Source of the DNA: an uncultured Bacillota bacterium
GTDB lineage: Bacteria; Bacillota; Clostridia; Christensenellales; QAND01
Reading direction: 5' to 3'
Assembly (NCBI GenBank): GCA_905188085.1
Contig: CAJJKN010000001.1
Location: forward strand, 310,001 to 374,000
Length of the DNA: 64,000 nucleotides
Below, piece after piece: positions 42,701 through 50,895 of the stretch. A model generated the notes under the pieces. It had not been told where the DNA came from. It saw only the letters and a list, made by a program, of their open reading frames with translations, and searched no databases. The position numbers and the translations under genes are program-made. The number at the start of each line of letters is the position of its first letter. Positions within the stretch are counted from its first letter, which is position 1.

Positions 42701-43281
42701 CGATTGAAGAATACCGGCGCGTACGCGAGCGGCATGATTTTCTCTTTGGCCAGCGGGAGGATTTAAACAAGGCGCGCCAGGATTTGGAGCGCATGATAGA
42801 AGAATTGACAGAGCAGATGCAGACGCAGTTTTTGCAGAGCTTTGAACAGATCAACCAAAACTTTAAGCGCATTTTCCCGCTGTTGTTTGGCGGGGGCAAC
42901 GCCGAACTGATTTTGCAGGACAAAAACAACGCGCTTTCCTGCGATATTGAGATCGTGGCGCAGCCGCCGGGCAAAAAGCCGCGGTATATCACGCTGCTTT
43001 CCGGCGGAGAGCGGGCGCTGACGGCCATTGCGCTGTTGTTTGCGATGCTGGAAATGCGGGCCACACCGTTTTGCATTTTGGATGAGATTGAGGCGGCGCT
43101 GGATGAGGAAAACCTGGTGTTGTTTGCAAACTTTATGAAAACCTATTCCAGCAAAACGCAGTTTTTGGTGATTACACACAGGCGGCCCAGCATGGAAGCG
43201 GCCAGCAGCCTATACGGCATTGCGATGGAGGAAAAGGGCGTTTCCAAGGTGGTTAGCGTGAAATTTGAGGAGGCGGGATAA
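39733..43281 (+). CDS. smc: Chromosome segregation protein SMC
   Basis: 1182 residues, standard length. It is the ATPase of the SMC-ScpAB condensin. Walker A is GPNGSGKSNIADAVRW near residue 32. Coiled coil runs about 165-500 and 680-1010. The hinge domain is about 515-660 (LGAVGSLIQVPQAYERAIDQ). The ABC signature LSGGERALTAIALLFAM and Walker B FCILDEIEAALDE are near the end. Start: GTG 39733, or GTG 39742 with GGGG upstream. The order rnc-smc-ftsY is conserved in Firmicutes. Confidence 0.97.
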   Translation: MLRVRLKQIDLFGFKSFADKVSLVPADGVTAIVGPNGSGKSNIADAVRWVLGEQSARVLRGAKMEDVIFNGSEKRRPLSYCEVSLTFDNEDHFLPLPHEEVCVSRRYNRNGESEYLINQSPCRMRDIVQLFYDTGVGREGYSIIGQGKIEEILSNKGEERRAALEEAAGVMKYKMRREEAQRKLKNVNNDVLRVDDIIGEIETNLEPLARQSEQARAFLALREELKALETDLFVVQYEKNRDRVAQIRENDETMRQTEAQRAEREQRIREQEALVQDKMQLTEQLLDKAREKAREQAAAEQRVQGEANLLEQRLSYLQEQIVRLEEEEKDAAQRGQETQQALATIELRPEASLALLRQQAEAYKQQAEQTAETAEALENELDGQKQKLMDAVDNAGERKARVARMETIRQQAVQRKEEMNQRAEEAEKELLGLVEEQNQAQAEKERIEQTLCYVKDAAAKQGEQARQNEARTKTLGQQVQRAIAEYRQALHTLKTQEDLKRDFEGYMQAVRNLLRDLAAGRADNSGVLGAVGSLIQVPQAYERAIDQALGAGLQNIVVEDEQAAKRLIGYLRQREYGRVTFLPVAALRPRVFSMQEKQRLSGRGVLGCAVDLISFEQAAQPAIAYLLGRTVIVENMDAAIELGRRNPFSFRCVTLQGDMLQSGGAMTGGSVRERGLISRDRLIEQAKTKVNSEKEKAQTLQAEYQRTAEMYETQKQAAEAEQKRVYALEAELAAAEQKLDATQFVCRGAKERLQKLQTEQKRVQDAIEMAEKEIAAGQNVQQVDEAALRQSIQTLTEKLAQARQARDRAAEQSQECQLALTAQTTEQAAAEANRQRLTKESGRLKDRAERAKAQKTELLQKLAQTETEQTQAEENRQSVLQNARENKGALEQLETQKNALQAELTAYQTEREQLTQAIADSKEKRYRAAAQAERLEAEFETLQNKMWDEYEMTYSMAKKNSRPIQLQKAQQRAAQIHNELRQMEYVNPGAIEEYRRVRERHDFLFGQREDLNKARQDLERMIEELTEQMQTQFLQSFEQINQNFKRIFPLLFGGGNAELILQDKNNALSCDIEIVAQPPGKKPRYITLLSGGERALTAIALLFAMLEMRATPFCILDEIEAALDEENLVLFANFMKTYSSKTQFLVITHRRPSMEAASSLYGIAMEEKGVSKVVSVKFEEAG

Positions 43282-43284
43282 ACC

Positions 43285-44166
43285 ATGTCGCTGTTTGGAT
43301 TGAAAAAGACCCGGGACGGGCTGCTGGGGCGGATGGCGTCGCTGTTTGGCCGGCGGCTGGATGAAGAATTTTATGAAGAGCTGGAAGAAGCGTTGATTTT
43401 GGCGGACGTGGGCGTGGAAACGTCTGTGGAGCTGGTGGACCGGCTGCGCTGCGAAGTGAAAGCGCGCAAGATCACCGATACCAAGCAGGCGCGCGAGGTG
43501 ATGGTGGAGCTGGTGGCCGAAATGATGGACAAAGGCACGCCGGAATTTACCTATCCGCTTTTGGTTTTAACCGTGGGGGTAAACGGCGTGGGCAAGACCA
43601 CTGCCATTGGCCGGCTGGCCAATCAATTTCATTTAGAGGGAAAAAAAGTGCTGCTGGCGGCGGGTGATACCTTCCGGGCCGCGGCGGCAGAACAGCTGGG
43701 CCTGTGGGCCGAGCGGACGGACAGCCAGTTTGTGCGCGGCGCCGAAGGAGGCGACCCTGCCGCCGTGGTGTTTGATGCGATTTCTGCTGCCAAGGCCAGG
43801 CATTGCGATGTGGTGCTGTGTGACACGGCCGGGCGGCTGCACAATAGAAAAAACCTGATGGACGAATTGGGGAAAATCCGCAAGGTGGTCTCGCGCGAAT
43901 TTGAAGGCTGCGTGAAAACCATGCTCGTGCTGGACGCAACCACCGGGCTAAACGGCGTGGAACAGGCCAAGGCGTTTTCCGAGATGGTGCAGGTGGACGG
44001 CATTGCGCTGACTAAGATAGACGGCTCCGCCAAGGGCGGCGTGGCGCTGGCGATTGCGCACCAATACGAACTGCCCGTCTGGTATTGCGGAACAGGCGAA
44101 ACCAAGGACGACTGGGAACCGTTTGAGGCCAAAGCGTTTGCCAAGGCGCTGTTTGGAGAGGAATAA
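43285..44166 (+). CDS. ftsY: Signal recognition particle receptor FtsY
   Basis: 293 residues, the short form lacking the acidic A domain. GTPase motifs: VGVNGVGKTTAIGRLA (G1), DTFRAAAAEQL, DTAGRLHNRKNLM (G3), TKIDGSAKGG (G4). It docks ribosome-bound SRP at the membrane. Four bases separate it from smc, and a terminator ends the operon. Confidence 0.97.
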   Translation: MSLFGLKKTRDGLLGRMASLFGRRLDEEFYEELEEALILADVGVETSVELVDRLRCEVKARKITDTKQAREVMVELVAEMMDKGTPEFTYPLLVLTVGVNGVGKTTAIGRLANQFHLEGKKVLLAAGDTFRAAAAEQLGLWAERTDSQFVRGAEGGDPAAVVFDAISAAKARHCDVVLCDTAGRLHNRKNLMDELGKIRKVVSREFEGCVKTMLVLDATTGLNGVEQAKAFSEMVQVDGIALTKIDGSAKGGVALAIAHQYELPVWYCGTGETKDDWEPFEAKAFAKALFGEE

Positions 44167-44172
44167 AGCAAA

Positions 44173-44196
44173 AGGCTGCCGAAAGGCAGCTTTTTT
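44173..44196 (+). terminator. Terminator after ftsY
   Basis: GCTGCC/GGCAGC stem with GAAA tetraloop and six T. Confidence 0.92.
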
Positions 44197-44529
44197 ATTT
44201 GCGAAAAAGATAGGGCGCGCAGCGTTATAGGCGAATGGCGTGCAAAAAGACGAGAAACCGACAGGAAAAGGCAGGTTTGAAATGGGACAAACCAAATGCG
44301 CCCGTAAGAAAAACGGATTGGCGGGATGGAACAAACGCATGAGACCGGCGAAAAAGGGGATTTGCAAAAAATGCGCAAAGAGCGGCGGACTGTGTTTTTA
44401 TAGGGGCTGATCCCGGATAAAAGCAGGAGGGATAAACGGCCAAAGACAGCGAAAAGGGAAGGCGGCAGGACATTTTTTTATTAAGAAAACACAGGAGAAA
44501 AAGAAAATAGAAAAACGGAACAGGCTGAC
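44197..44529. other. Gene-free purine-rich spacer
   Basis: About 330 bases. I counted 84 A/G of 120 on the + strand at 44221-44340. No supported ORF. Confidence 0.6.
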
Positions 44530-44570
44530 AAGGCATTCCCCTTGACAGGGGCATGCCTTTTGTGTATACT
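44530..44570 (+). promoter_or_regulatory. ylxM-ffh promoter with -35 box in the loop of an inverted repeat
   Basis: TTGACA (44542-44547) and TATACT (44565-44570), 17-base spacer. The -35 hexamer is exactly the centre of an inverted repeat AAGGCATTCCCC / GGGGCATGCCTT (44530-44559, one mismatch), which ends in T and may also act as operator or terminator. Confidence 0.75.
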
Positions 44571-44614
44571 GAACAGGCTGTAAAGAAGAAAACCTTTACA
44601 CAAAGCGAGGCAAT

Positions 44615-44947
44615 ATGGAAAAGAAAGCTTGGATGACACTGCTATTGGATTTTTACGGGCCGTTGCTGACAGAGCATCAGCGGCGGGCTGTGGAGCTTTC
44701 CTGCGGCGAGGATTATTCGCTGGCGGAGATTGCGGAAAGCCAGGGCATCAGCCGCCAGGGCGTGCGCGATACGCTGATGCGCGGCGAAAAAGCCTTGCAG
44801 GCGCTGGAGGATAAACTGCATCTGGCGGCCAGAACGCTGCAGCTGCGTGATGGGCTGGAAGAAATCTGCACAGAGCTTTGCCAAAGCGGACAAGACAAAC
44901 AGGCAGCGCGGATTCAGGCGCTGTGGCGTGCATGGGAGGGTGAATGA
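44615..44947 (+). CDS. ylxM: YlxM family DNA-binding protein
   Basis: 110 residues. It has a sigma-70 region-4-like helix-turn-helix: LTEHQRRAVELSCGEDYSLAEIAESQGISRQGVRDTLMRGEKAL. In Firmicutes it precedes ffh and is reported to associate with the SRP pathway. ATG behind AAGCGAGGC. Its stop is one base from the ffh start. Confidence 0.92.
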   Translation: MEKKAWMTLLLDFYGPLLTEHQRRAVELSCGEDYSLAEIAESQGISRQGVRDTLMRGEKALQALEDKLHLAARTLQLRDGLEEICTELCQSGQDKQAARIQALWRAWEGE

Positions 44948-44948
44948 A

Positions 44949-46283
44949 ATGGCATTTGAATCATTAGGCGATAAACTCAAAGGCGTATTCAACAAGCTCA
45001 CCGGGCGCGGTACGCTTTCGGAAAAGGACATCAAAGAGGCCATGCGGCAGGTGCGCCTGGCGCTGTTGGAGGCCGATGTAAACTATAAAGTTACCAAAGA
45101 ATTTGTTGCAAAGGTCAGCGAAAAGGCGATGGGCGCCGAGGTGATGAAAAGCCTGACGCCGGGCCAGCAGGTGATCAAAATCGTTCAGGAAGAGCTGACG
45201 GCCTTGATGGGCGGGCAGCACGCCAAACTGACGGTGGCGAGCAAACTGCCGACGGTGATCGTCTTATGCGGGCTGCAAGGCGCGGGCAAAACCACCTTTG
45301 CCGCAAAGCTGGGGCTGTATTTGAAAAAGCAGGGCAAAAGCCCGATGCTGGCCGCGTGTGACACGGTGCGCCCGGCGGCGGTGGATCAGTTAAAACGCCT
45401 GGGCGAACAGACGGGTCTGCCGGTATACAGCGGCGGGAACGACCCGGTGCAGATTGCAAAGCAGGCCAAAAAGGCCGCTGAGGACGCAATGTATGACACG
45501 CTGATTGTGGATACGGCGGGGCGGCTGCACATTGATGAAGAGATGATGGGCCAGATTCAGGGCGTTTGCAACGCGGTAAAGCCGACGGAAACGCTGCTGG
45601 TGGTAGACGCGATGACAGGGCAGGACGCCGTGAACATTGCCAAGGCCTTTGACCAGACCGTGCCGTTGACCGGCATAGTGCTGACAAAGCTGGACGGCGA
45701 CGCCAGAGGCGGCGCGGCGCTTTCGATGCGGGCCATTACGGGCAAACCCATTAAGTTTGCCGGCACGGGCGAAAAGATAGACAACATAGAGCCGTTCCAT
45801 CCGGAGCGGATGGCCTCGCGGATTTTGGGCATGGGCGATGTATTAACGCTCATTGAAAAAGCGCAGGAGACCTTTGATTTAGAGCAGGCGGCCGCCATGG
45901 AGGAAAAGCTGCGACGGGCGGACTTTACCTTGCAGGACTTTTTAGAGCAGATGCAGCAGGTGCAAAAAATGGGCAGCCCGGATGAACTGGCCGCCATGCT
46001 GCCCGGGGTTAGCGCCAAGGACATCGGCGACCCGGAGCAGGCGCAAAAGCACCTAAAGCGCACGGAGGCCATCATTTACAGCATGACGCCGCAGGAAAGG
46101 CGCCGGCCGGAAATTTTAAACGCCTCCCGCCGCAAACGCATTGCCGCAGGCAGCGGCGTAAAGGTGAGCGATGTGAACAGGATGCTCAACGAATTTGAAA
46201 GCATTCGCAAGATGATCAAGCAGTTCACCGGCAATAAACGGATGAAAAAACGAGGGTTTAGGGGCATGAAGTTGCCGTTTTAA
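44949..46283 (+). CDS. ffh: Signal recognition particle protein Ffh (SRP54)
   Basis: 444 residues. ATG 44949 follows GGAGGGTGAATGAA; the longer frame upstream lies inside ylxM. The N domain begins AFESLGDKLKGVFNKL. GTPase motifs are LCGLQGAGKTTFAAKLG, DTVRPAAVDQLKRL, DTAGRLHIDEEMM and TKLDGDARGG. The C-terminal M domain binds 4.5S RNA and signal peptides (NASRRKRIAAGSGVKVSDVN, the family RNA-binding motif), although the end is short and not strongly Met-rich. Confidence 0.97.
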   Translation: MAFESLGDKLKGVFNKLTGRGTLSEKDIKEAMRQVRLALLEADVNYKVTKEFVAKVSEKAMGAEVMKSLTPGQQVIKIVQEELTALMGGQHAKLTVASKLPTVIVLCGLQGAGKTTFAAKLGLYLKKQGKSPMLAACDTVRPAAVDQLKRLGEQTGLPVYSGGNDPVQIAKQAKKAAEDAMYDTLIVDTAGRLHIDEEMMGQIQGVCNAVKPTETLLVVDAMTGQDAVNIAKAFDQTVPLTGIVLTKLDGDARGGAALSMRAITGKPIKFAGTGEKIDNIEPFHPERMASRILGMGDVLTLIEKAQETFDLEQAAAMEEKLRRADFTLQDFLEQMQQVQKMGSPDELAAMLPGVSAKDIGDPEQAQKHLKRTEAIIYSMTPQERRRPEILNASRRKRIAAGSGVKVSDVNRMLNEFESIRKMIKQFTGNKRMKKRGFRGMKLPF

Positions 46284-46336
46284 CCGAAGTTTTTCACACA
46301 TATTTATTTAACCCCAACCAAGGAGGAAACAGACAC

Positions 46337-46582
46337 ATGGCAGTAAAAATCAGAATGAAAAGAATGGGCGCGAAAAAGGCTCCTTTTTACAGGATCGTTG
46401 TTTCGGATTCCCGTTCTCCGCGTGACGGCCGTTTTATCGAAGAGATCGGCACCTATGATCCGCTGAAAGATCCCGGCGAAATCATTGTGGACAAAGAACG
46501 CGCCGCGTACTGGATCGCCTGTGGCGCACAGCCGTCTGACACTGTGCGTGCGCTTTTGAAAAAAAGCGAAGTAATCAAATAA
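46337..46582 (+). CDS. rpsP: 30S ribosomal protein S16
   Basis: 81 residues beginning AVKIRMKRMGAKKAPFYRIV, the family signature. Strong site CAAGGAGGAAAC. Followed by the KH protein gene 10 bases later. Confidence 0.97.
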   Translation: MAVKIRMKRMGAKKAPFYRIVVSDSRSPRDGRFIEEIGTYDPLKDPGEIIVDKERAAYWIACGAQPSDTVRALLKKSEVIK

Positions 46583-46592
46583 GAGGCGCCGG

Positions 46593-46829
46593 ATGGAAAA
46601 TCTAGTGCAATATTTGGCAGAGCAGCTGGTGGATCATCCGGAGGATGTAAAAACAGAACGCGCGGAGCAGGGCAATGATGTGACCATTGAACTGCGCGTG
46701 AATGCGGAGGATATGGGCAAGGTGATCGGCAAACAGGGCCGGATTGCAAAATCCATCCGCACGCTGGTAAAAGCGGCGGCGGCCAAAGAGGATAAACACA
46801 TTCACTATACGGTGGATATTGTGGAATGA
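46593..46829 (+). CDS. khpA: KH-domain RNA-binding protein KhpA (YlqC)
   Basis: 78 residues, single KH domain with the GxxG loop in GKVIGKQGRIAKSIRTLV. It binds RNA together with KhpB in Firmicutes. ATG at 46593 with AAGAGGCGCC upstream. The end overlaps rimM by ATGA. Confidence 0.93.
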   Translation: MENLVQYLAEQLVDHPEDVKTERAEQGNDVTIELRVNAEDMGKVIGKQGRIAKSIRTLVKAAAAKEDKHIHYTVDIVE

Positions 46830-47350
46830 AACAGCAGCGTTTGAGGGTCGGCGTGATATTAAAGCCGCAGGGCATTCGGGGCGAAGTGAAAATTCAGCCG
46901 TTGACGGATGATTCCGCGCGCTTTGAGGGGCTGACGGAGGTTTATCTGGAAACCGAAACACAGACAAAGCCGGTAAAGCTGATTGTAAACCGCATTGAGC
47001 CGCAGGCGGTATACGCCTATTTGGAAGGATGCCACAGCCGCGATACGGCGGAGACATTGCGCGGGGCCTACCTCAGCGTGGACAGAGAACAGGCGGCCGA
47101 ACTGCCGGAGGGCAGCTGGTTTATCTGCGAACTGGAGGGCATGGAGGTTTATGTAGACGGCGAACCGGCCGGGCAGCTTGTAGAAGTGATTGCCACGGGC
47201 GGCGTGGATGTTTATCAGGTGCGGCGCAAAGACGGCACAAACTTCTATTTCCCGGCGCTAAAGCGCGTGCTGGCCAAGGTGGATGTGGAAAACAACCGGA
47301 TGGATTTGGACGGCCGGGCGCTTGGTGAGGTTGCTGTGGATGAAGATTGA
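46826..47350 (+). CDS. rimM: Ribosome maturation factor RimM
   Basis: 174 residues. N-terminal beta barrel (RVGVILKPQGIRGEVKIQPLTD) and a C-terminal PRC barrel (GLEGMEVYVDGEPAGQLVEV-type, VYQVRRKDGTNFYFPAL). It assists 30S assembly by binding S19. It overlaps khpA by four bases and trmD by 11. Confidence 0.94.
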   Translation: MKQQRLRVGVILKPQGIRGEVKIQPLTDDSARFEGLTEVYLETETQTKPVKLIVNRIEPQAVYAYLEGCHSRDTAETLRGAYLSVDREQAAELPEGSWFICELEGMEVYVDGEPAGQLVEVIATGGVDVYQVRRKDGTNFYFPALKRVLAKVDVENNRMDLDGRALGEVAVDED

Positions 47351-48086
47351 TGTTTTGACGCTTTTTCCCCGGATGTTTGACGGGGTATTGCAGCAGAGCA
47401 TACTCAAGCGCGCCATAGAGCGCGGGCAGATGGAAGTGTCGTTTTACGACATCCGCGATTTTGCGCAAAACAAGCATCGCCAGGTGGACGATGCGCCGTT
47501 TGGCGGCGGACAGGGCATGCTATTGATGCCGCAACCCGCGTTTGACTGCCTGGAGGCTGTCTTGCAGGGCGCAAAACAGCACCGCCGCGTGGTGTATATG
47601 TCCCCGCAGGGGCAGCCGTTGACAACCCAAACCGCCAAACGCCTTAGCGAATACGACGAACTGATCGTGTTATGCGGACATTATGAAGGGATAGACCAGC
47701 GTGTGTTGGATGCGTTTGTGGAGGAGGAGATCTCTCTGGGGGATTTTATCCTGACGGGGGGCGAAATTGCCGCTATGGCGTTGATTGATACGGTGGCGCG
47801 GTTTGTGCCCGGCGTATTGGGCAGCGCGGCCAGCGCGCATGAGGACAGCTTTTCCGACGGATTGTTGGAATATCCGCAATACACACGCCCCAGCGAATTT
47901 AGAGGCATGAAGGTGCCGGAAGTGCTGCTTAGCGGCGATCATCAAAAGATTGCAGCGTGGCGCAGGAAAGAATCCCTTCGTGTGACAAAACAAAAGCGGC
48001 CGGATCTTTTGCAGACGGCGGCGCTTACCAAACAGGAACGAGAAACATTCTGTACACTTGCCGAACAGCGGGAGGATATGCTATAA
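47340..48086 (+). CDS. trmD: tRNA (guanine-N1)-methyltransferase TrmD
   Basis: 248 residues. It methylates G37 of tRNAs reading CNN and related codons. The start is ATG 47340 (MKIDVLTLFPRMFDGVL), inside the end of rimM; the longer frame upstream is a rimM shadow. The trefoil-knot SAM motifs are CGHYEGIDQRVLD and SLGDFILTGGEIAAM. Its stop overlaps the -10 box of rplS. Confidence 0.97.
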   Translation: MKIDVLTLFPRMFDGVLQQSILKRAIERGQMEVSFYDIRDFAQNKHRQVDDAPFGGGQGMLLMPQPAFDCLEAVLQGAKQHRRVVYMSPQGQPLTTQTAKRLSEYDELIVLCGHYEGIDQRVLDAFVEEEISLGDFILTGGEIAAMALIDTVARFVPGVLGSAASAHEDSFSDGLLEYPQYTRPSEFRGMKVPEVLLSGDHQKIAAWRRKESLRVTKQKRPDLLQTAALTKQERETFCTLAEQREDML

Positions 48087-48087
48087 T
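48058..48087 (+). promoter_or_regulatory. rplS promoter
   Basis: TTGCCG (48058-48063) and an extended -10 TGCTATAAT (hexamer 48082-48087), 18-base spacer, within the end of trmD. It allows separate expression of L19. Confidence 0.65.
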
Positions 48088-48136
48088 CGCTTAGGTTTGC
48101 AGCCCGTTTTCGGACGCAATAGGAGGAAGGACAAAG

Positions 48137-48478
48137 ATGAACGAAATCATCAGAAATATTGAGAAAGAACAATTCCGTACGGATATGCCGGACATTGCCA
48201 TCGGCGATACCGTCCGTGTATATGTAAAGGTTGTGGAAGGCAACCGCGAACGTTTGCAGGCATTTGAAGGCGTTGTAATCTCCCGCAAGCATGGCGGCTT
48301 GAGAGAAACCTTTACCGTGCGCCGTGTGAGCTACGGCATCGGCGTGGAACGTACATTCCCGATGCACAGCCGCCGCGTGGACCGCGTGGAAATCGTGCGC
48401 CATGGCCGCGTGCGCCGCGCAAAGCTGTATTATCTGCGTGATCGCGTGGGTAAAGCTGCCAAGCTCAGAGAAAGATAA
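48137..48478 (+). CDS. rplS: 50S ribosomal protein L19
   Basis: 113 residues with the family signatures FRTDMPDIAIGDTVRVYVKV and SYGIGVERTFPMHS. Site AGGAGGAAGG. A terminator follows. Confidence 0.97.
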   Translation: MNEIIRNIEKEQFRTDMPDIAIGDTVRVYVKVVEGNRERLQAFEGVVISRKHGGLRETFTVRRVSYGIGVERTFPMHSRRVDRVEIVRHGRVRRAKLYYLRDRVGKAAKLRER

Positions 48479-48503
48479 AAAAAGGCGCTTGCGCCTTTTT
48501 TTT
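48479..48503 (+). terminator. Terminator after rplS
   Basis: AAAAAAGGCG/CGCCTTTTTT stem with loop CTTG. Confidence 0.9.
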
Positions 48504-48628
48504 CTTTATAAGGCGTTTTTCAAAAGGCGTTTGGCGCATACAAAAACAACAAAACGCGCAAAACACGGCTGGGCTTGGCAGGACAGGTATGATAAGATAA
48601 AACCCGGACGGAAACACGGAGGGCGCAG

Positions 48629-48985
48629 ATGAAAAATACGAGGTATGCTTCAAAGGCTTTGGGCGCGTTGGCGGTTACGATATTTTTATCTGTGATCGTA
48701 TGGCGGCAAGAGACGGTTTTGACTGCGCTTTTGCCGGTTCCGTTTATCATTTGCGGCGCGATGACGGCGCTGCGCTATGTGTTTTTGATGCGGGAAAAGC
48801 CCAAGGCGGCAGGCTTTTGCGCCAAGGGATATTTGGTAGGGTTTCTGCTGTATTGGTTTGGGTTTTTAGGGTATGTTTTGTATAGGGCCCTGGCGGACCA
48901 AAGCTATTCGTTTTTGATTTTGGCCGTTCCCATGTGCGGAGCGGGCGTGTATGTGGCCTGTAAAGGCTTTGCAAAGCGCGGATAA
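48629..48985 (+). CDS. Small hypothetical membrane protein
   Basis: 118 residues, ATG behind CGGAGGGCGC. Four hydrophobic helices are visible (around 10-25, 32-50, 68-85, 93-110), with short basic loops and a basic end FAKRG. No known family recognised. It occupies the position where many Firmicutes have a signal peptidase gene between rplS and rbgA, but it lacks the Ser-Lys catalytic motifs of that enzyme. Confidence 0.7.
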   Translation: MKNTRYASKALGALAVTIFLSVIVWRQETVLTALLPVPFIICGAMTALRYVFLMREKPKAAGFCAKGYLVGFLLYWFGFLGYVLYRALADQSYSFLILAVPMCGAGVYVACKGFAKRG

Positions 48986-49011
48986 AAAAGCTGTTTTTAA
49001 GAAAAAGAGTG

Positions 49012-49911
49012 ATGAAAATGAAACGTGAAAACAACATAGACACAGAGCGCCTTTCGCAAAGGGCGCCGATTCACTGGTATCCCGGGCATATGGCAAAGGC
49101 CAAGCGGGAGATGCAGCAGGTGCTGAAAATTGCGGATGTGGCGGTGGAAGTGGTGGACGCGCGGGCGCCGATGTCTACGCGCAACCCGGACTTGGATAAG
49201 CTATTGTGCCAAAAGCCGCGGGTGATTATTTTAAACAAAGAGGACCTGGCGGACAACAACGCCACCAAACAATGGCAGCAATATTTTACCGAACAGGGCT
49301 GGATTGCGGTTTCGTTTTGCGCCAAGCGCCAGGGCGGCCGGGACAAATTGATGGCGGCCATGCAAAAAGCGGCGCAGCCGTTGATTGACAAATGGGCGCA
49401 AAAGGGCGCGAAAAAGATGGTGCGTGTGATGATTACAGGCATTCCCAACGTGGGGAAAAGCAGCGTGATCAACTGCCTGTCCGGCGGGCAGCGGGCCAAA
49501 ACCGGCGCCACGCCAGGGGTGACGCGCGGCAAGCAATGGGTGCGGCTGTCCGGCACGATGGAACTGTTGGATACGCCGGGCATTTTATGGCCCAAACTGA
49601 GCGATGCGCAGGGGGCAAAGCGGCTGGCGTTTGTAAACGCGATTCGAGACGAAGTGTTGGAAAAGGACGAAATTGCCATGGCGCTGGTGGAAAATTTATC
49701 CTATGCGGCGCCAAAGGCCATTCAAACGCGCTTTCAGGTGGAAACGGCGGAGAAAACGCCGGAGGAGATCTTGGAGGGCATTGGCCGCAGACGCGGGTTT
49801 ATCGTAAAGGGCGGCGAAGTGGACACGGAGAAAGCGGCCGTGGTGTTGATTGACGAATTTAGAAGCGGAAAACTGGGACGCATTACGCTGGAAAGGCCAG
49901 ATAAAGCATGA
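49012..49911 (+). CDS. rbgA: Ribosome biogenesis GTPase RbgA (YlqF)
   Basis: About 299 residues. It is a circularly permuted GTPase: WYPGHMAKAKREM at the N terminus, G4 motif LNKEDL first, then G1 MITGIPNVGKSSVIN and G3 LLDTPGILWP. It matures the 50S subunit late in assembly. The start could be GTG 49009, ATG 49012 or ATG 49018, all close to AAAGAG. It overlaps rnhB by ATGA. Confidence 0.96.
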   Translation: MKMKRENNIDTERLSQRAPIHWYPGHMAKAKREMQQVLKIADVAVEVVDARAPMSTRNPDLDKLLCQKPRVIILNKEDLADNNATKQWQQYFTEQGWIAVSFCAKRQGGRDKLMAAMQKAAQPLIDKWAQKGAKKMVRVMITGIPNVGKSSVINCLSGGQRAKTGATPGVTRGKQWVRLSGTMELLDTPGILWPKLSDAQGAKRLAFVNAIRDEVLEKDEIAMALVENLSYAAPKAIQTRFQVETAEKTPEEILEGIGRRRGFIVKGGEVDTEKAAVVLIDEFRSGKLGRITLERPDKA

Positions 49912-50531
49912 CGGAAAAGGAAAAGCTGCGGCTGGAAGGGCTGTGGGCGTTTGACTGCGAAAAAGGCGGCGGGCGGCCGGTGTTTGGGATAGACGAAGTG
50001 GGCCGCGGGCCGCTGGCGGGGCCGGTGGTGGCGGCGTGCGTATGTATGCCGGAAACGTTGATAGACGGCATAAAAGACAGCAAAAAAATAGCGGAGAAAA
50101 AGCGGGAGCGCATAGCAGAGCAGATTCGCGCAAACGCGCTGTGTTACGGCATTGGGCTGGCCAGCGTGGAGGAAATAGAACAGCTGAATATTTTGCAGGC
50201 CACAAAGCTGGCGATGCGGCGCGCGTATGAAAAAATGCCGCATAAAAATGCGTATGTTTTGATAGACGCGATAGACCCTGCTTTTTTGCCGGCGGCGGGA
50301 GAAGGCATTATCAAAGGCGATGCGCAAAGCTATGCCATCGCGGCGGCGTCCGTGCTGGCCAAGGTGACGCGGGACGCGATGATGAAAGACTATGACAGCC
50401 GATATCCCGGCTACGGCTTTGCCAAAAACAAAGGATACGGCACGGCAGAGCACCGAAAAGCGATTTTGGAACAGGGGATTACGCCGATTCACAGGCCCAG
50501 CTTTTTAAGGGGCATTTTGCATGAAAAATAA
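49908..50531 (+). CDS. rnhB: Ribonuclease HII
   Basis: 207 residues. It removes ribonucleotides from DNA. The catalytic motif is FGIDEVGRGPLAGPVVAA, with the further carboxylates in VLIDAIDPAF and in ASVLAKVTRD. The last 11 bases overlap yraN. Confidence 0.96.
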   Translation: MTEKEKLRLEGLWAFDCEKGGGRPVFGIDEVGRGPLAGPVVAACVCMPETLIDGIKDSKKIAEKKRERIAEQIRANALCYGIGLASVEEIEQLNILQATKLAMRRAYEKMPHKNAYVLIDAIDPAFLPAAGEGIIKGDAQSYAIAAASVLAKVTRDAMMKDYDSRYPGYGFAKNKGYGTAEHRKAILEQGITPIHRPSFLRGILHEK

Positions 50532-50880
50532 CCAGGGCAAAGGCGTTTTGGGCGAAACGCTGGCCAAAGAATATCTGCTGGGCCGCGGATATGACATCCT
50601 GGAAAGCAGATACCGCACCCGGCAGGGCGAAGTGGATTTGATTGCGGAAAAGGATAAAACGCTGGTGTTTATTGAGGTGAAAGCGCGCACGGGACAGCGC
50701 TACGGCCGGCCGGCGGAGGCGGTAACAAAGCAAAAACAGCGGCATCTTACAGCCGCGGCCCTGGCGTATTTGCAGCAAACGGGCAAGGAAGCTGCCGTTT
50801 GCCGGTTTGATGTGGTGGAGGTGTTTTTGCCGGAGGGCCACATTTGTCATATTCAGGGCGCATTTGATGCATGTATGTAG
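50521..50880 (+). CDS. yraN: YraN (UPF0102) family nuclease-like protein
   Basis: 119 residues. The restriction-endonuclease fold motifs are GETLAKEYLLGRGY, RTRQGEVDLIAEKDKTLVFIEVKARTGQRYG with the D-ExK set. Function unproven; it is commonly located next to rnhB, as here. Confidence 0.9.
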   Translation: MKNNQGKGVLGETLAKEYLLGRGYDILESRYRTRQGEVDLIAEKDKTLVFIEVKARTGQRYGRPAEAVTKQKQRHLTAAALAYLQQTGKEAAVCRFDVVEVFLPEGHICHIQGAFDACM

Positions 50881-50895
50881 ATGGGGTTTGTATGG

